From Actinomycetota bacterium (GTDB taxonomy: Bacteria; Actinomycetota; Acidimicrobiia; Acidimicrobiales; CADCSY01): 36,039 bases of DNA. The notes beneath the pieces are model-generated. The model was given only the letters and a program-made list of their open reading frames with translations, was not told where the DNA came from and did not search any database. The position numbers and the translations under genes were made by a program. Below, in pieces: positions 25,223 through 34,582 of this stretch; the first letter of the stretch is position 1, and each line of letters begins with the position of its first letter. The stretch covers positions 1 to 36,039 of the forward strand of contig SIRW01000037.1 of assembly GCA_004366205.1 (NCBI GenBank). Reading direction: 5' to 3'.

Positions 25223-26013
25223 CCGCACCGGGCGACCCCCCCGGCGCTCGGCTCGCCGGCTTCGCCACCGGCGAGGGCCACGGCAGGCCCATCGGCCCGG
25301 CACAACCGCTCGGTCAGGGCCACCAGGGCGTCGTAGCCGGGCCGCTCGGAGGGGTCGAGCGCGGCGCGGTGGCGCGCGACGGTTGCCCAGTCGCCGCGGG
25401 CGACCGGGCCGGTGAGGGCGGCGGCGGGACCGAGGGCGGCGACGTTGTCGACGGTGGCGCGGACCAACTCGAGGTAGGCGTCCAGCGGCACGCCGGCCCG
25501 GGCCGCCACCCGCTCGACCTGGCCGAGCAGGGCGACGCCGTGGTTCGAGGCGATGCACGCGGCCGCGTGGTAGGCGGCCCGGTCCGCGTCGGCCACCTCG
25601 ATGGCCCGCCCTCCCAGGTCGTCCACCACCTGGCGGGCGACGGCGTCACCGGCGACGGCGAACCAGGCGCCGGCCGCCAGCCGCTCGGCGCCGGTGGCGG
25701 CGTCGGGCAGGGCGACCAGTGGGTGGATGCCCGCCCGGCGCGGGTGGGGGGCCAGCACCTCCAAGCCGAGGGAGCCGGCCAGGTGGGCGACGACGGTGTC
25801 GGGCCGGGGCTCGACCGCGGCGGCCACCTCGCCGATGGCGGCGTCGGGTGTGGCGATCACCAGGAGGTCGACGCCGTCGGCGGCGCGGCGGGGGTCGTCG
25901 CCCCGGCGCACGGGGTCGGCGACGTGCCAGCCGGCCCGGGCCAGCGCGCTGGCGAGGGCGGTGCCGGCCCGTCCGGGCCCGATGATGCGCAGGGTGCGGT
26001 GCACGGTGCTCAC
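25219..26013 (-). CDS. Rossmann-fold DUF2520 protein (ProC-like)
   Basis: The 264-residue protein starts with a Rossmann motif IIGPGRAGTALASALARAG and follows the two-domain layout of the DUF2520 family: an NAD(P)-binding domain with LLVIATPDAAIGEV, then a helical C-terminal domain with YHAAACIASNHGVALL. It resembles pyrroline-5-carboxylate and ketopantoate reductases, and its place directly ahead of panC in many actinobacteria suggests a link to pantoate supply, but the reaction is not established. GTG 26013 has GGGGG 7 nt upstream; GTG at the fourth codon is an alternative. It is the first gene of the panC-panD-nadB-nadC-coaX-lysS run. Confidence 0.85.
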   Translation of the reverse strand: MSTVHRTLRIIGPGRAGTALASALARAGWHVADPVRRGDDPRRAADGVDLLVIATPDAAIGEVAAAVEPRPDTVVAHLAGSLGLEVLAPHPRRAGIHPLVALPDAATGAERLAAGAWFAVAGDAVARQVVDDLGGRAIEVADADRAAYHAAACIASNHGVALLGQVERVAARAGVPLDAYLELVRATVDNVAALGPAAALTGPVARGDWATVARHRAALDPSERPGYDALVALTERLCRADGPAVALAGGEAGEPSAGGVARCG

Positions 26014-26050
26014 GTTCCAGCCCCCGGGCGGGGTGCCGTTCGTGGCCGCC

Positions 26051-26056
26051 AGGCTA
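26051..26056 (-). promoter_or_regulatory. Putative -10 box of the DUF2520-pan-nad operon
   Basis: TAGCCT on the minus strand would start transcription about 30 nt before GTG 26013, leaving room for the GGGGG ribosome binding site. The -35 position falls inside the palindrome at 26067-26086. Confidence 0.35.
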
Positions 26057-26066
26057 CCCGCGCCGA

Positions 26067-26086
26067 CCCAGGTTCGCGAACCCGGG
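26067..26086. promoter_or_regulatory. Palindromic operator candidate upstream of the pan-nad operon
   Basis: A perfect 12-bp palindrome GGTTCGCGAACC (26071-26082) is flanked by CCC and GGG arms, with one mismatched pair, giving a 20-bp near-palindrome. It would overlap the -35 region of the promoter whose -10 is at 26056-26051, a typical repressor position. The binding protein is unknown. Confidence 0.45.
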
Positions 26087-26090
26087 CGCG

Positions 26091-26157
26091 CCCCGACCGC
26101 TCTGTGAGGGGAAGCTCAGCCCAGAGGACAAAAGATCCTCACAGAACGAGGTCGGGG
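26091..26157 (-). terminator. Long two-part hairpin at the end of the folate operon
   Basis: CCCCGACC (26091-26098) pairs with GGTCGGGG (26150-26157), and inside it TCTGTGAGG (26101-26109) pairs with CCTCACAGA (26137-26145), around a 27-nt loop. The right arms include the folK stop codon and last codons. It separates the folate operon from the pan-nad operon; no U-tract follows. Confidence 0.6.
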
Positions 26158-26606
26158 CGGGGGGTCACCTCACCCGGCAGGTCCTCCCAGCCGGCCGGGA
26201 CCAGCTCGGGGGCGAGGTCGGCGAGGGGCGCGAGCACGAAGCGGCGCTCCCACATGCGGGGGTGGGGGACGGTGAGGTCGGGCTCGTCGACGACCTCGTC
26301 GCCGACCAGGAGCACGTCCACGTCGAGCGTGCGGGGACCCCAGCGCTCGGTGCGGACCCGGCCGGCGCCGGACTCGAGGCGGGCGCACAGCGCGAGCAGC
26401 TCCCGGGGCGAGCGGTCGGTGTCGAGCTCGACCACGGCGTTCAGGTAGGGGCCCTGCGAGCGCGGACCTCCCTCGGGTGCCGTCTCGTAGACCGGCGAGA
26501 CGCCCACGACCCGCTCGAGCGCCCGCAACGAGGCGACGGCCCCCCGCAGGTGGGCCTCGCGGTCACCCAGGTTCGATCCCAGGGCGAGGAACGCTCGGCG
26601 GCTCAC
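26139..26606 (-). CDS. folK: 2-amino-4-hydroxy-6-hydroxymethyldihydropteridine pyrophosphokinase
   Basis: FolK (HPPK) activates the pterin with ATP before FolP. GTG 26606 overlaps the folB stop (GTGA) and gives the 155-residue family length; the open frame upstream is folB in another frame. Signatures include FLALGSNLGDREAHLR at the N-terminus, SPVYETAPEGGPRSQGPYLNAVVEL, the RTERWGPRTLDVDVLL metal/substrate site, and HPRMWERRFVLAPLADLAP. It is the last gene of the folate operon, and its 3' end is embedded in a hairpin. Confidence 0.95.
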   Translation of the reverse strand: MSRRAFLALGSNLGDREAHLRGAVASLRALERVVGVSPVYETAPEGGPRSQGPYLNAVVELDTDRSPRELLALCARLESGAGRVRTERWGPRTLDVDVLLVGDEVVDEPDLTVPHPRMWERRFVLAPLADLAPELVPAGWEDLPGEVTPRPDLVL

Positions 26607-26968
26607 CGGGAGCGGTGGACGCGCACGCCGGCGGTGTGGAGGTCGTGGGGGACGGGCGGGCGCAGCTTGCGGACGGCGACGCTCACGTGCGCGACGCGCT
26701 CGTCGGCGAGGACGGTCTCGGCGATGCGCTCGGCGAGCGCTTCGAGCAGCTGGTGGTGGCCCGTCGTGACCACCCGCTCGGCCACCGACGCCAGCGCCGC
26801 GTAGTCGATCGTGTCGGCAAGGTCGTCGCTCCTCCCCGCGGGGGCGAGGTCGGCGGTCACGTCGAGGTCGACCTCGAGGGGTTGGGGCCGGGTCTGCTCC
26901 TCGGGCAGGGCCCCGCACAGGCCCAGGGCCCGCAGCCCCCGCAGCTCGATGCGGTCCCTCGCGGTCAC
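26603..26968 (-). CDS. folB: Dihydroneopterin aldolase
   Basis: FolB cleaves dihydroneopterin to the hydroxymethylpterin used by FolK. The GTG at 26968 overlaps the preceding stop (GTGA) and gives 121 residues, the family norm. DRIELRGLRALGLCGALPEEQ (N-terminal strand and the conserved Glu), DTIDYAALASVAERV and LLEALAERIAETVL are visible, ending in VSVAVRKLRPPVP with the catalytic lysine region. It is flanked by folK and the phosphatase-like gene with four-base overlaps on both sides. Confidence 0.94.
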   Translation of the reverse strand: MTARDRIELRGLRALGLCGALPEEQTRPQPLEVDLDVTADLAPAGRSDDLADTIDYAALASVAERVVTTGHHQLLEALAERIAETVLADERVAHVSVAVRKLRPPVPHDLHTAGVRVHRSR

Positions 26969-27477
26969 CGACGGGCGCCCCCCGCCAGCTCCCCGGCGAC
27001 GGCGACGAGCTCCCGCCCGGCCGGGCCGAGCTGGCGGGAGGCGATGCGCTCGAGCACCACGATGGCCTGGTGCTCCTGCGGGACCATGCCGCTGTGCACC
27101 AGGTAGCCGGCCATGAGGCCCTGCACGCGGTCGGCGAGCTCCTCCTGGTGCACGAGGATCCGCTCGCCGGCGTCGAGCAGTCGGGCCAGCACGCCGTAGA
27201 TGCGCGCCAGCGCCTCGGCGGGGTCGTCGTGGGGGGCGAAGGGCTCGTGCACCCATGCCACGTCGAGCTCGTCGTAGGCGTGCAGGTTGTGGGGCGATGG
27301 CAGCAGCGACACGACCTTGGTGAAGCCCTGCTCGCGCAGCCAGATGATCTCCTCCATTCGCCGCACCCGACGGTGGTTGGCGCCGTAGCCGCCGGGCCGC
27401 TCGCTCATCGCCAGCCGGCCCTTGATCACCCAGGCGAAGTGTCGCGGCACGATCCCCTGGGCCCACTTGCCCTTCAC
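26965..27477 (-). CDS. Phosphatase-fold protein with altered catalytic loop, in the folate operon
   Basis: The 170-residue protein resembles dual-specificity phosphatases: a substrate-loop-like segment, GFTKVVSLLPSPHN and PFAPHDDPAEAL (acid-loop region), then a strand-loop-helix ILVHQEELADRVQGLMAGYLV where the family has HCx5R and a following helix. Here His110 and Arg117 are kept but the catalytic Cys is Gln111 and the loop glycines are Glu/Leu/Ala/Asp. Cysteine-phosphatase chemistry is therefore not possible; a binding role is the simplest reading. The GTG at 27477 overlaps the folP stop and its own stop overlaps the folB start (GTGA both), so it is tightly built into the operon. A role in folate synthesis is only suggested by context. 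Confidence 0.7.
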   Translation of the reverse strand: MKGKWAQGIVPRHFAWVIKGRLAMSERPGGYGANHRRVRRMEEIIWLREQGFTKVVSLLPSPHNLHAYDELDVAWVHEPFAPHDDPAEALARIYGVLARLLDAGERILVHQEELADRVQGLMAGYLVHSGMVPQEHQAIVVLERIASRQLGPAGRELVAVAGELAGGARR

Positions 27478-28244
27478 GCCGCCACCTCCTCGTGGACGAT
27501 GCGCATGGCCTGCACGGTCGCTGCCACGTCGTGGACGCGCACCATCGTCGCGCCCCGCAGCGCCGCCCACACGGCGGTGGCGATCGATCCCTCCAACCGG
27601 TCGCGGGGCGGGGCGCCGCCGGCGAGGCCGCCCAGGAACGCCTTGCGGCTCGTCCCGACGGCGACCGGGTGCCCGGTGGCGACCAGCTCGTCGAGGTGGC
27701 GGAGCAGCGACAGGTTGTGGGCGGCGGTCTTGCCGAACCCGATGCCGGGATCGATCCAGACCTCCTCCACCCCCCCGGCGCGCGCCTGCTCGGCCCGCTC
27801 GACCAGGAAGGCTCGCACCTCGGCCACGACGTCGTCGTAGGCGGGGTCGACCTGCATGGTTCGGGGGGTGCCCCGCATGTGCATCGCCACCCAGCCCACC
27901 CGCGCCTCGGCGGCAACGGGCCACAACCGGGCCGTGACGTCGTTCACGAGCGTGGCCCCGGCGGCGACGGCGGCCTCGGCGACGGCCCGCTTGCCGGTGT
28001 CGATCGACACCCGCCCGTGCGGGGCGAGGGCCTCGACCACGGGCACCACCCGCCGCAGCTCCTCGGCCTCGCCCACCGGCTCGGCGCCGGGGCGGGTGGA
28101 CTCGCCGCCCACGTCCACGACGGCCGCGCCCTCGGCGAACAGCTCCAGCCCGTGGGCGACGGCGGCGTCGGGCGCGAGCCACCGGCCGCCGTCGGAGAAG
28201 GAGTCGGGCGTGACGTTCAGCACGCCCATGACGAGGGGGACCAC
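27474..28244 (-). CDS. folP: Dihydropteroate synthase
   Basis: FolP joins the pterin diphosphate with p-aminobenzoate and is the sulfonamide target. From GTG 28244 the protein is 256 residues: MGVLNVTPDSFSDGG (6-20), VVDVGGESTRPGAEPV, VSIDTGK, LVNDVT, the DPGIGFGKTAAHNL segment and VGTSRKAFLG, covering all expected TIM-barrel motifs. An internal ATG five codons on (MGVLN) is an alternative. A TACGCT box lies 8 nt before the GTG and CTGACC 16 nt before that, so folP may have its own leaderless promoter despite sitting 32 bp after folE. Confidence 0.96.
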   Translation of the reverse strand: MVPLVMGVLNVTPDSFSDGGRWLAPDAAVAHGLELFAEGAAVVDVGGESTRPGAEPVGEAEELRRVVPVVEALAPHGRVSIDTGKRAVAEAAVAAGATLVNDVTARLWPVAAEARVGWVAMHMRGTPRTMQVDPAYDDVVAEVRAFLVERAEQARAGGVEEVWIDPGIGFGKTAAHNLSLLRHLDELVATGHPVAVGTSRKAFLGGLAGGAPPRDRLEGSIATAVWAALRGATMVRVHDVAATVQAMRIVHEEVAA

Positions 28245-28252
28245 GGGCGGCG

Positions 28253-28280
28253 AGCGTAGCGGGCGCGCCGGACGGGTCAG
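28253..28280 (-). promoter_or_regulatory. Putative folP promoter (leaderless) in the folE-folP gap
   Basis: On the minus strand CTGACC, 16 nt, TACGCT, then 8 nt to GTG 28244. The -35-like CTGACC includes the folE TGA stop. The spacing is the same as at the polyprenyl synthase gene. Confidence 0.4.
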
Positions 28281-28872
28281 CGGCCGTTGCCGATGAGGCG
28301 CATGGCCTCGAAGCGGGTGGCGGCGTTGTCGCGGAACAGGCCCCGGACCGACGAGGTGACGGTGGTGGAGCCCGGCTTGCGGACACCCCGCATCGACATG
28401 CAGAGGTGCTCGGCCTCGATGACGACGAGCACGCCCCGCGGGCGGAGGGTGCGCTCGATCTCGTCGGCGATCTGAGTCGTGAGCCGCTCCTGCACCTGAG
28501 GTCGGCGGGCGTAGGCGTCGACGAGGCGGGCGAGCTTCGACAGCCCGGTGATGCGCCCGTCCTCGCCGGGGATGTAGGCGACGTGGGCGGTGCCCACGAA
28601 CGGGACGAGGTGGTGCTCGCACACCGAGTACAGCGGGATGTCGCGGACCATGACCATCTCGTCGTGGTCGGCGTCGAACGTGACGGACAGGTGGGTGTCG
28701 GCCTGCTCGTGGAGGCCGGCGAAGATCTCGGCGTACATGTCGGCGACGCGGGCGGGCGTGCGCTGCAGGCCGTCGCGGTCGGGGTCCTCGCCGATGGCAA
28801 GGAGGATCTCGCGCACGGCCTTCTCGACCCGGGCCCGGTCGACGCCGCCGTCGGCCACCCCGCCGGCGTCGG

Positions 28873-28876
<4 letters not shown>
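28277..28876 (-). CDS. folE: GTP cyclohydrolase I
   Basis: FolE converts GTP to dihydroneopterin triphosphate, the first folate step. The 199-residue type IA enzyme has zinc ligands Cys86 and His89 ([10 protein letters not shown]) and Cys159 ([15 protein letters not shown]), plus [23 protein letters not shown]. The GTG start overlaps the ftsH stop (GTGA), coupling folate synthesis to FtsH; the ftsH-folE-folP-folB-folK order is the same in mycobacteria. Confidence 0.97.
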
Positions 28877-30831
<1,955 letters not shown>

Positions 30832-30863
30832 GCTGCTCGCAGTTCGTGAGGGGGCGGGACCCT

Positions 30864-31427
30864 CTAGCGTACCGACGACTCGCCGTCGCGGTAGACGCAG
30901 ACGTAGGGCAGGTTGCGGTAGCGCTCGGCCACGTCGAGGCCGTAGCCGACCACGAAGTCGGGGGGGATGCGGAACCCGACGTAGCGCAGGTCGAGCTCGC
31001 GCCGCTGCTTGCCCTCCCGGACCAGCAGGGCGCAGACCTCGAGGCTCGCGGGCTCGCGGGCGAGCAGGTTCTTCTGCAGGTACGACAGGGTGAGCCCGCT
31101 GTCGATGATGTCCTCGACGATCAGCACGTGCCGGCCCGACAGGTCGAGGTCCAGGTCCTTCACGATGCGCACCACGCCGCTGGTCTTGGTCGCGCTGCCG
31201 TAGGAGGAGACGGCCATGAAGTCGAACTCGACCGGGAGGTCCACGTGCCGGGCGAGATCGGCCATGAAGACGAACGCGCCCTTCAGCACGCCCACGAGCA
31301 GGGGCGGCCGGTCGTGGTAGTCGCGGGTGATCTCGGCGCCGAGCTCGGCGATGCGGGCCTGCAGCGCGTCGGCGTCGACCACCACCGCACCCAGGTGCGG
31401 GTCCCCGGCGGCCGGCTCGCTCGACAC
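30864..31427 (-). CDS. hpt: Hypoxanthine phosphoribosyltransferase
   Basis: Hpt salvages hypoxanthine/guanine with PRPP. The 187-residue protein has [14 protein letters not shown] near 45-58, the flexible-loop segment [13 protein letters not shown], the PRPP site [14 protein letters not shown] (101-114), and the C-terminal [24 protein letters not shown] 31427 lies 8 nt after TAGGTT with TCGACC 16 nt farther up and no SD, so the message is probably leaderless. The hpt-ftsH adjacency is common in Gram-positive bacteria. Confidence 0.96.
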   Translation of the reverse strand: MSSEPAAGDPHLGAVVVDADALQARIAELGAEITRDYHDRPPLLVGVLKGAFVFMADLARHVDLPVEFDFMAVSSYGSATKTSGVVRIVKDLDLDLSGRHVLIVEDIIDSGLTLSYLQKNLLAREPASLEVCALLVREGKQRRELDLRYVGFRIPPDFVVGYGLDVAERYRNLPYVCVYRDGESSVR

Positions 31428-31435
31428 GGAGCGTG

Positions 31436-31463
31436 AACCTAGCCGTCGATGGGCGACGGTCGA
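31436..31463 (-). promoter_or_regulatory. Putative promoter of hpt (leaderless)
   Basis: On the minus strand TCGACC, 16 nt, TAGGTT (31441-31436), then 8 nt to GTG 31427. It lies just downstream of the tilS hairpin, as expected for a new transcription start. Confidence 0.5.
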
Positions 31464-31486
31464 CAGCCGAGCGGCGGACGCTTTGT

Positions 31487-31521
31487 GGACCCTCGACGTC
31501 GCATGTCGACGTTCAGGGTCC
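31487..31521 (-). terminator. Hairpin between tilS and hpt
   Basis: GGACCCT (31487-31493) pairs with AGGGTCC (31515-31521); after one C-C mismatch GACGTC pairs with GACGTT (one G-U), leaving a 7-nt loop. It lies about 80-110 nt after the tilS stop, ahead of the hpt promoter. No U-run follows. Confidence 0.5.
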
Positions 31522-31570
31522 GGAAAGCGGGGAACCGGGACGTTCGGGGTCCGGAAAGCGGGGAACGGAG
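31509..31570. repeat. 31-bp tandem repeat downstream of tilS
   Basis: Units 31509-31539 and 31540-31570 match at about 28 of 31 positions and both contain GGTCCGGAAAGCGGGGAAC. The first unit contributes one arm of the hairpin at 31487-31521. Confidence 0.75.
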
Positions 31571-31598
31571 GCGCAGCCAGGAGGGGCGGGCCGGGGCG

Positions 31599-32492
31599 TC
31601 AGCGGGTGGGGGGCTCGAGGTGGAGGCGGCCGCGGCTGCGGCGGACGCGCCAGCCGCAGGGCAGCTCGGCGGCCCGGCGCTCGCCCCGGGCAACGGCGAG
31701 GACCCGCTCGACGGACCCCGCCGGCGGGGGGTGGGCCTCCGGGCCGCCGGCGGCGCGCAGCCAGCGCCGCAGGGCGCGCCGGGCGAGCGGCGGCGGCGCG
31801 GCGGCGAGCGCCCGGGCGTCGGTGGGTTCGAGGTCGGCGCCGAGCGCGTCGAGCAGGGCGGCGTCGGCGCCGAGCAGGTCGGCTTGGCGGGCGAGCACCG
31901 CCGTCACGTCCCGCCCGGCGACGTCGTCGAGCAGGGGCAGCACCTCGTGGCGCACCCGGTTGCGGCGGATGGTCGGGTCGGCGTTGCTCGGGTCCTCGAC
32001 GACGGCGAGGCCGAGCGCGTCGCACAGCGCCCGGGTCTCGCGGCGGCGCAGGGCGAGCAGCGGCTTGGTCGGTCCGGGTGCGATCCCGACCAGCCCGTCG
32101 AGGCCCGCGCCGCGCAGGAGGTTGAGCAGCACCGTCTCGGCTCGGTCGTCGGCCGTGTGCCCGGTGAGGGCGCCCGCCGGCAGCACGGCCCGCCGCGCCG
32201 CCCGGGCCCGGGCCTCGAGGTTCGGTCCGGGCGCGACCTCGGCCTGCCGGGCCTCGAACGCCGCGCCGAACCGGTCGGCGGTGGCGGCGACGGCACCGGC
32301 CTCGCTCGCCGAGCCGGGGCGCAGGCCGTGGTCCACGTGGACGGCGGTCACGGCGAGCCCGGCCTCGACGGCCAGCACGAGCAGGGCGAGGGAGTCGGCG
32401 CCGCCCGACACCGCGCAGGTGACCGCGGTGCCAGGAGGAGGGAACGCGCAGCGGGTCAGGAGGTCCGCTGGCGTGGGCCCGGCCGCCACCAC
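31599..32492 (-). CDS. tilS: tRNA(Ile)-lysidine synthetase
   Basis: TilS modifies the wobble C of the AUA-reading tRNA-Ile with lysine. The 297-residue protein has the PP-loop SGGADS (29-34), HVDHGLRPGS, LTGHTADDRAETVLLNLLRGAGL and the RRNRVRHEVLPLL segment, then a short C-terminal domain as in other actinobacterial TilS. The start is GTG 32492, 6 bp after the response-regulator stop; a second GTG follows directly. The tilS-hpt-ftsH order is widely conserved. Confidence 0.95.
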   Translation of the reverse strand: MVAAGPTPADLLTRCAFPPPGTAVTCAVSGGADSLALLVLAVEAGLAVTAVHVDHGLRPGSASEAGAVAATADRFGAAFEARQAEVAPGPNLEARARAARRAVLPAGALTGHTADDRAETVLLNLLRGAGLDGLVGIAPGPTKPLLALRRRETRALCDALGLAVVEDPSNADPTIRRNRVRHEVLPLLDDVAGRDVTAVLARQADLLGADAALLDALGADLEPTDARALAAAPPPLARRALRRWLRAAGGPEAHPPPAGSVERVLAVARGERRAAELPCGWRVRRSRGRLHLEPPTR

Positions 32493-32498
32493 CGCGGC

Positions 32499-33257
32499 TC
32501 AGCCCGCCGGTGGGGGGAGGAGCCCGCCGCGCCGGACGAGGTCGAGCAGCTCGGGCACGGAGGCGATGCCGAGCTTGCGGGAGATCCGCCGGAGGCTGGC
32601 GTACACGTTGGAGCGGCTCACGCCGAGCTCGGCGGCGACGTCGCTGACCGATCGGGTGCGGGCGAGGCGCTCGAGCAGCTCGCGCTGCTTGTCGGTGAGC
32701 GTGCCGAGCGCCTCCCGAGCGGCGAGGACGTGGGCAGGCTCGGGGGCGGGCTGGTGCGCCCGCTCGAGCCGGGTGAGGTGAGGGGAGGAACCCCGGGCCT
32801 GGACGGCGCCGTCGTCGCCCCGCTCGGAGCGGGCGAGCCGGGTCAGGGCCTCGTGCTGGGCGCGCCGGCGCCGGACGGGCTCGGGCTCGCCTTCGAGGGC
32901 GTTGGCGACCTCGGCCCGCAGCTCGTCGGGGGAGAACGGCTTGGTCAGGTAGCGGATCGCGCCCTCGATGCCCCCGCGGATGCGGTTCTCGGGGGTGTCG
33001 TAGGCGGTGAGCATCAGGACCGGGATCTGGCGGATGTCGACGTCCACCTCGCTCTTGATCGCCTCGAGGACGCCCCAGCCGTCGAGCTCGGGCATCATCA
33101 GGTCGAGGAGCATCACGTCGGGGACCTCGGCCTTGACGGCCTCGAGCGCGCGCGCCCCGTTCTCGGCGACGACGACCCGGTGGCCGTCCAGCTCGAGGTT
33201 GACCTTCACGAGGTGGCGGATGTCGGGCTCGTCATCGACCACCAGGACCGTTGCCAT
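32499..33257 (-). CDS. Orphan response regulator with LuxR-type HTH
   Basis: The 252-residue protein has a receiver domain with the acidic pair Asp8-Asp9 (VVDDEPD), the predicted phosphoacceptor Asp52 (MLLDLMMPELDG), Thr in MLTAYD and Lys in LTKPFSP. A basic, poorly conserved linker (about 120-180) follows, and a C-terminal helix-turn-helix (LTDKQRELLERLARTRSVSDVAAELGVSR... region). ATG 33257 is preferred over the adjacent GTG because AAGGGG lies about 5 nt upstream of it. No histidine kinase gene is nearby. It sits between the DUF2342 gene and tilS, which are direct neighbours in mycobacteria. Confidence 0.88.
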   Translation of the reverse strand: MATVLVVDDEPDIRHLVKVNLELDGHRVVVAENGARALEAVKAEVPDVMLLDLMMPELDGWGVLEAIKSEVDVDIRQIPVLMLTAYDTPENRIRGGIEGAIRYLTKPFSPDELRAEVANALEGEPEPVRRRRAQHEALTRLARSERGDDGAVQARGSSPHLTRLERAHQPAPEPAHVLAAREALGTLTDKQRELLERLARTRSVSDVAAELGVSRSNVYASLRRISRKLGIASVPELLDLVRRGGLLPPPAG

Positions 33258-33321
33258 CACGACCCCTTCGTGTCAGAGGTGTCGACGCGCAGAGCATACG
33301 GGGTGAGGCCCGGCCGGCGGC

Positions 33322-34401
33322 TCATGCCGTGACGGCGCCCGGCACCAGCCCCACCCGCTCGAGCCACCGGTGGGGCTCGCGGATCTCGGCGAGGTCGGGG
33401 AGCATCTCGGGCCCCTCCCACACCCGTTCGAGCGCCTGCGGGCCGCCCGCGGCCTCCACGGCGGCGATGAAGCGCTCGCCCTGTTCGTACTGGTTGAGCT
33501 TGGCCTCGAGGCCGATCAGCTTCTGCACCAGCCGGGTGACGCCCGCGGTCGAGACCCGGCGCTGGCGGAGGACCCGCCCGAAGCGCTCGGCGCTGGGGAT
33601 CTGGTCGACGCCGGCCCGGTCCATCGTGACGTCACCGTGCCCTTCGAGCAGGCTCATCATGCCGCCGATGCGGCTCAGCACCTCCTGCTGCTCGGGGGTG
33701 GCGAGCAAAGCGACCAGCCCGCCCTCGTCGAGCGGGTTGCGGCCTTCGCGCACCTCCTCGACGGCGCGCCGCAACGCGAGCAGGAACCGCTTGGGGTCGG
33801 GCTCGACCGAGCCGAGGCTGGCCTCGACGAGCGACAGGAAGTGCCCGCGCAGCCAGGGCACGCCGGTGAACTGCACCCGGTGCGTCACCTCGTGGAGCGC
33901 GAGCCACAGCCGGAACTCACGGGGCGGGAAGGCGAACCGCTTCTCCAGCGCCAGGACGTTGGGCCCGACGTAGTAGACGATGTCCTGGTCGTCGGGGTCC
34001 TCGTCGTCGATCACCAGCAGGTCGTACTGCCCCAGCACCCGCGTCGACATCCAGCCCAGCAGGGCGCCGACCTCGACACCGGTGACCGCCCGGGTGACGG
34101 GCGCCAGCGGTGACGACGGGCGGAGGTGCTCCCCGATGCGGTCGGTGAGGGGGCGCAGCAGGCGCTGGAACGACGCCACGTTCGCCTTCACCCAGCCCCG
34201 GCGGTCGGTGACCCGGGCGCGGGCGGGCCCGGCCAGGGAGCGCATGCCCGTGGCGGCGGCGACCAGCTCCTCGGCCTCGGCGGTCAGCTCGGCGAAGTCG
34301 GGGGCGAGCGACTCGTAGTGGTACGAGTCGGCGAACGGCTCTGACCCCGCGACCCGGACGGCGACGCGCTCGGCGAGGTCCCACGCGACGGGCTCGGTCA
34401 C
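33322..34401 (-). CDS. DUF2342 zincin-like protein (putative zinc-dependent metalloprotease)
   Basis: The 359-residue protein belongs to the actinobacterial DUF2342/F420-associated family that sits beside tilS. It has HEVTH (170-174) in a LALHEVTHRVQF helix and a downstream EGHGDVTMD segment that could give the third ligand, fitting a zincin fold. Peptidase activity is unproven, and the family's link to coenzyme F420 is only phylogenetic. GTG 34401 has an AGGGGGA ribosome binding site that overlaps the stop of the small membrane-protein gene upstream, suggesting coupled translation. Confidence 0.87.
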   Translation of the reverse strand: MTEPVAWDLAERVAVRVAGSEPFADSYHYESLAPDFAELTAEAEELVAAATGMRSLAGPARARVTDRRGWVKANVASFQRLLRPLTDRIGEHLRPSSPLAPVTRAVTGVEVGALLGWMSTRVLGQYDLLVIDDEDPDDQDIVYYVGPNVLALEKRFAFPPREFRLWLALHEVTHRVQFTGVPWLRGHFLSLVEASLGSVEPDPKRFLLALRRAVEEVREGRNPLDEGGLVALLATPEQQEVLSRIGGMMSLLEGHGDVTMDRAGVDQIPSAERFGRVLRQRRVSTAGVTRLVQKLIGLEAKLNQYEQGERFIAAVEAAGGPQALERVWEGPEMLPDLAEIREPHRWLERVGLVPGAVTA

Positions 34402-34410
34402 ACGGTCCCC

Positions 34411-34545
34411 CTACTCCCGCGGGTACTTCGGGGCGGTCACCTTCACGAGATACCCCACGATGGCGGCGATCAACGCCAGCACGCCGAGGGCGGCGAGGGG
34501 GAGGGCGAGCCACCAGTGCCAGGGTTGGGCGGCAAGGACGTCCAT
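34411..34545 (-). CDS. 44-residue single-pass membrane protein
   Basis: A short open frame from ATG 34545 to TAG 34413-34411, below the usual length cut-off. It begins MDVLAAQPWHWWLALP, continues with a hydrophobic helix of about 23 residues (LGVLALIAAIVGYLV) and ends in a short basic tail VTAPKYPRE. It fills the gap between the anti-sigma gene (37 bp upstream) and the DUF2342 gene (9 bp downstream), on the same strand, and its stop overlaps the next ribosome binding site. This composition and placement look like a real small membrane protein. No SD is visible before its ATG. Function unknown. Confidence 0.65.
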   Translation of the reverse strand: MDVLAAQPWHWWLALPLAALGVLALIAAIVGYLVKVTAPKYPRE

Positions 34546-34582
34546 GACGACAGTATTGCGCGCGCCCGGGCGGGGCCTGGGA

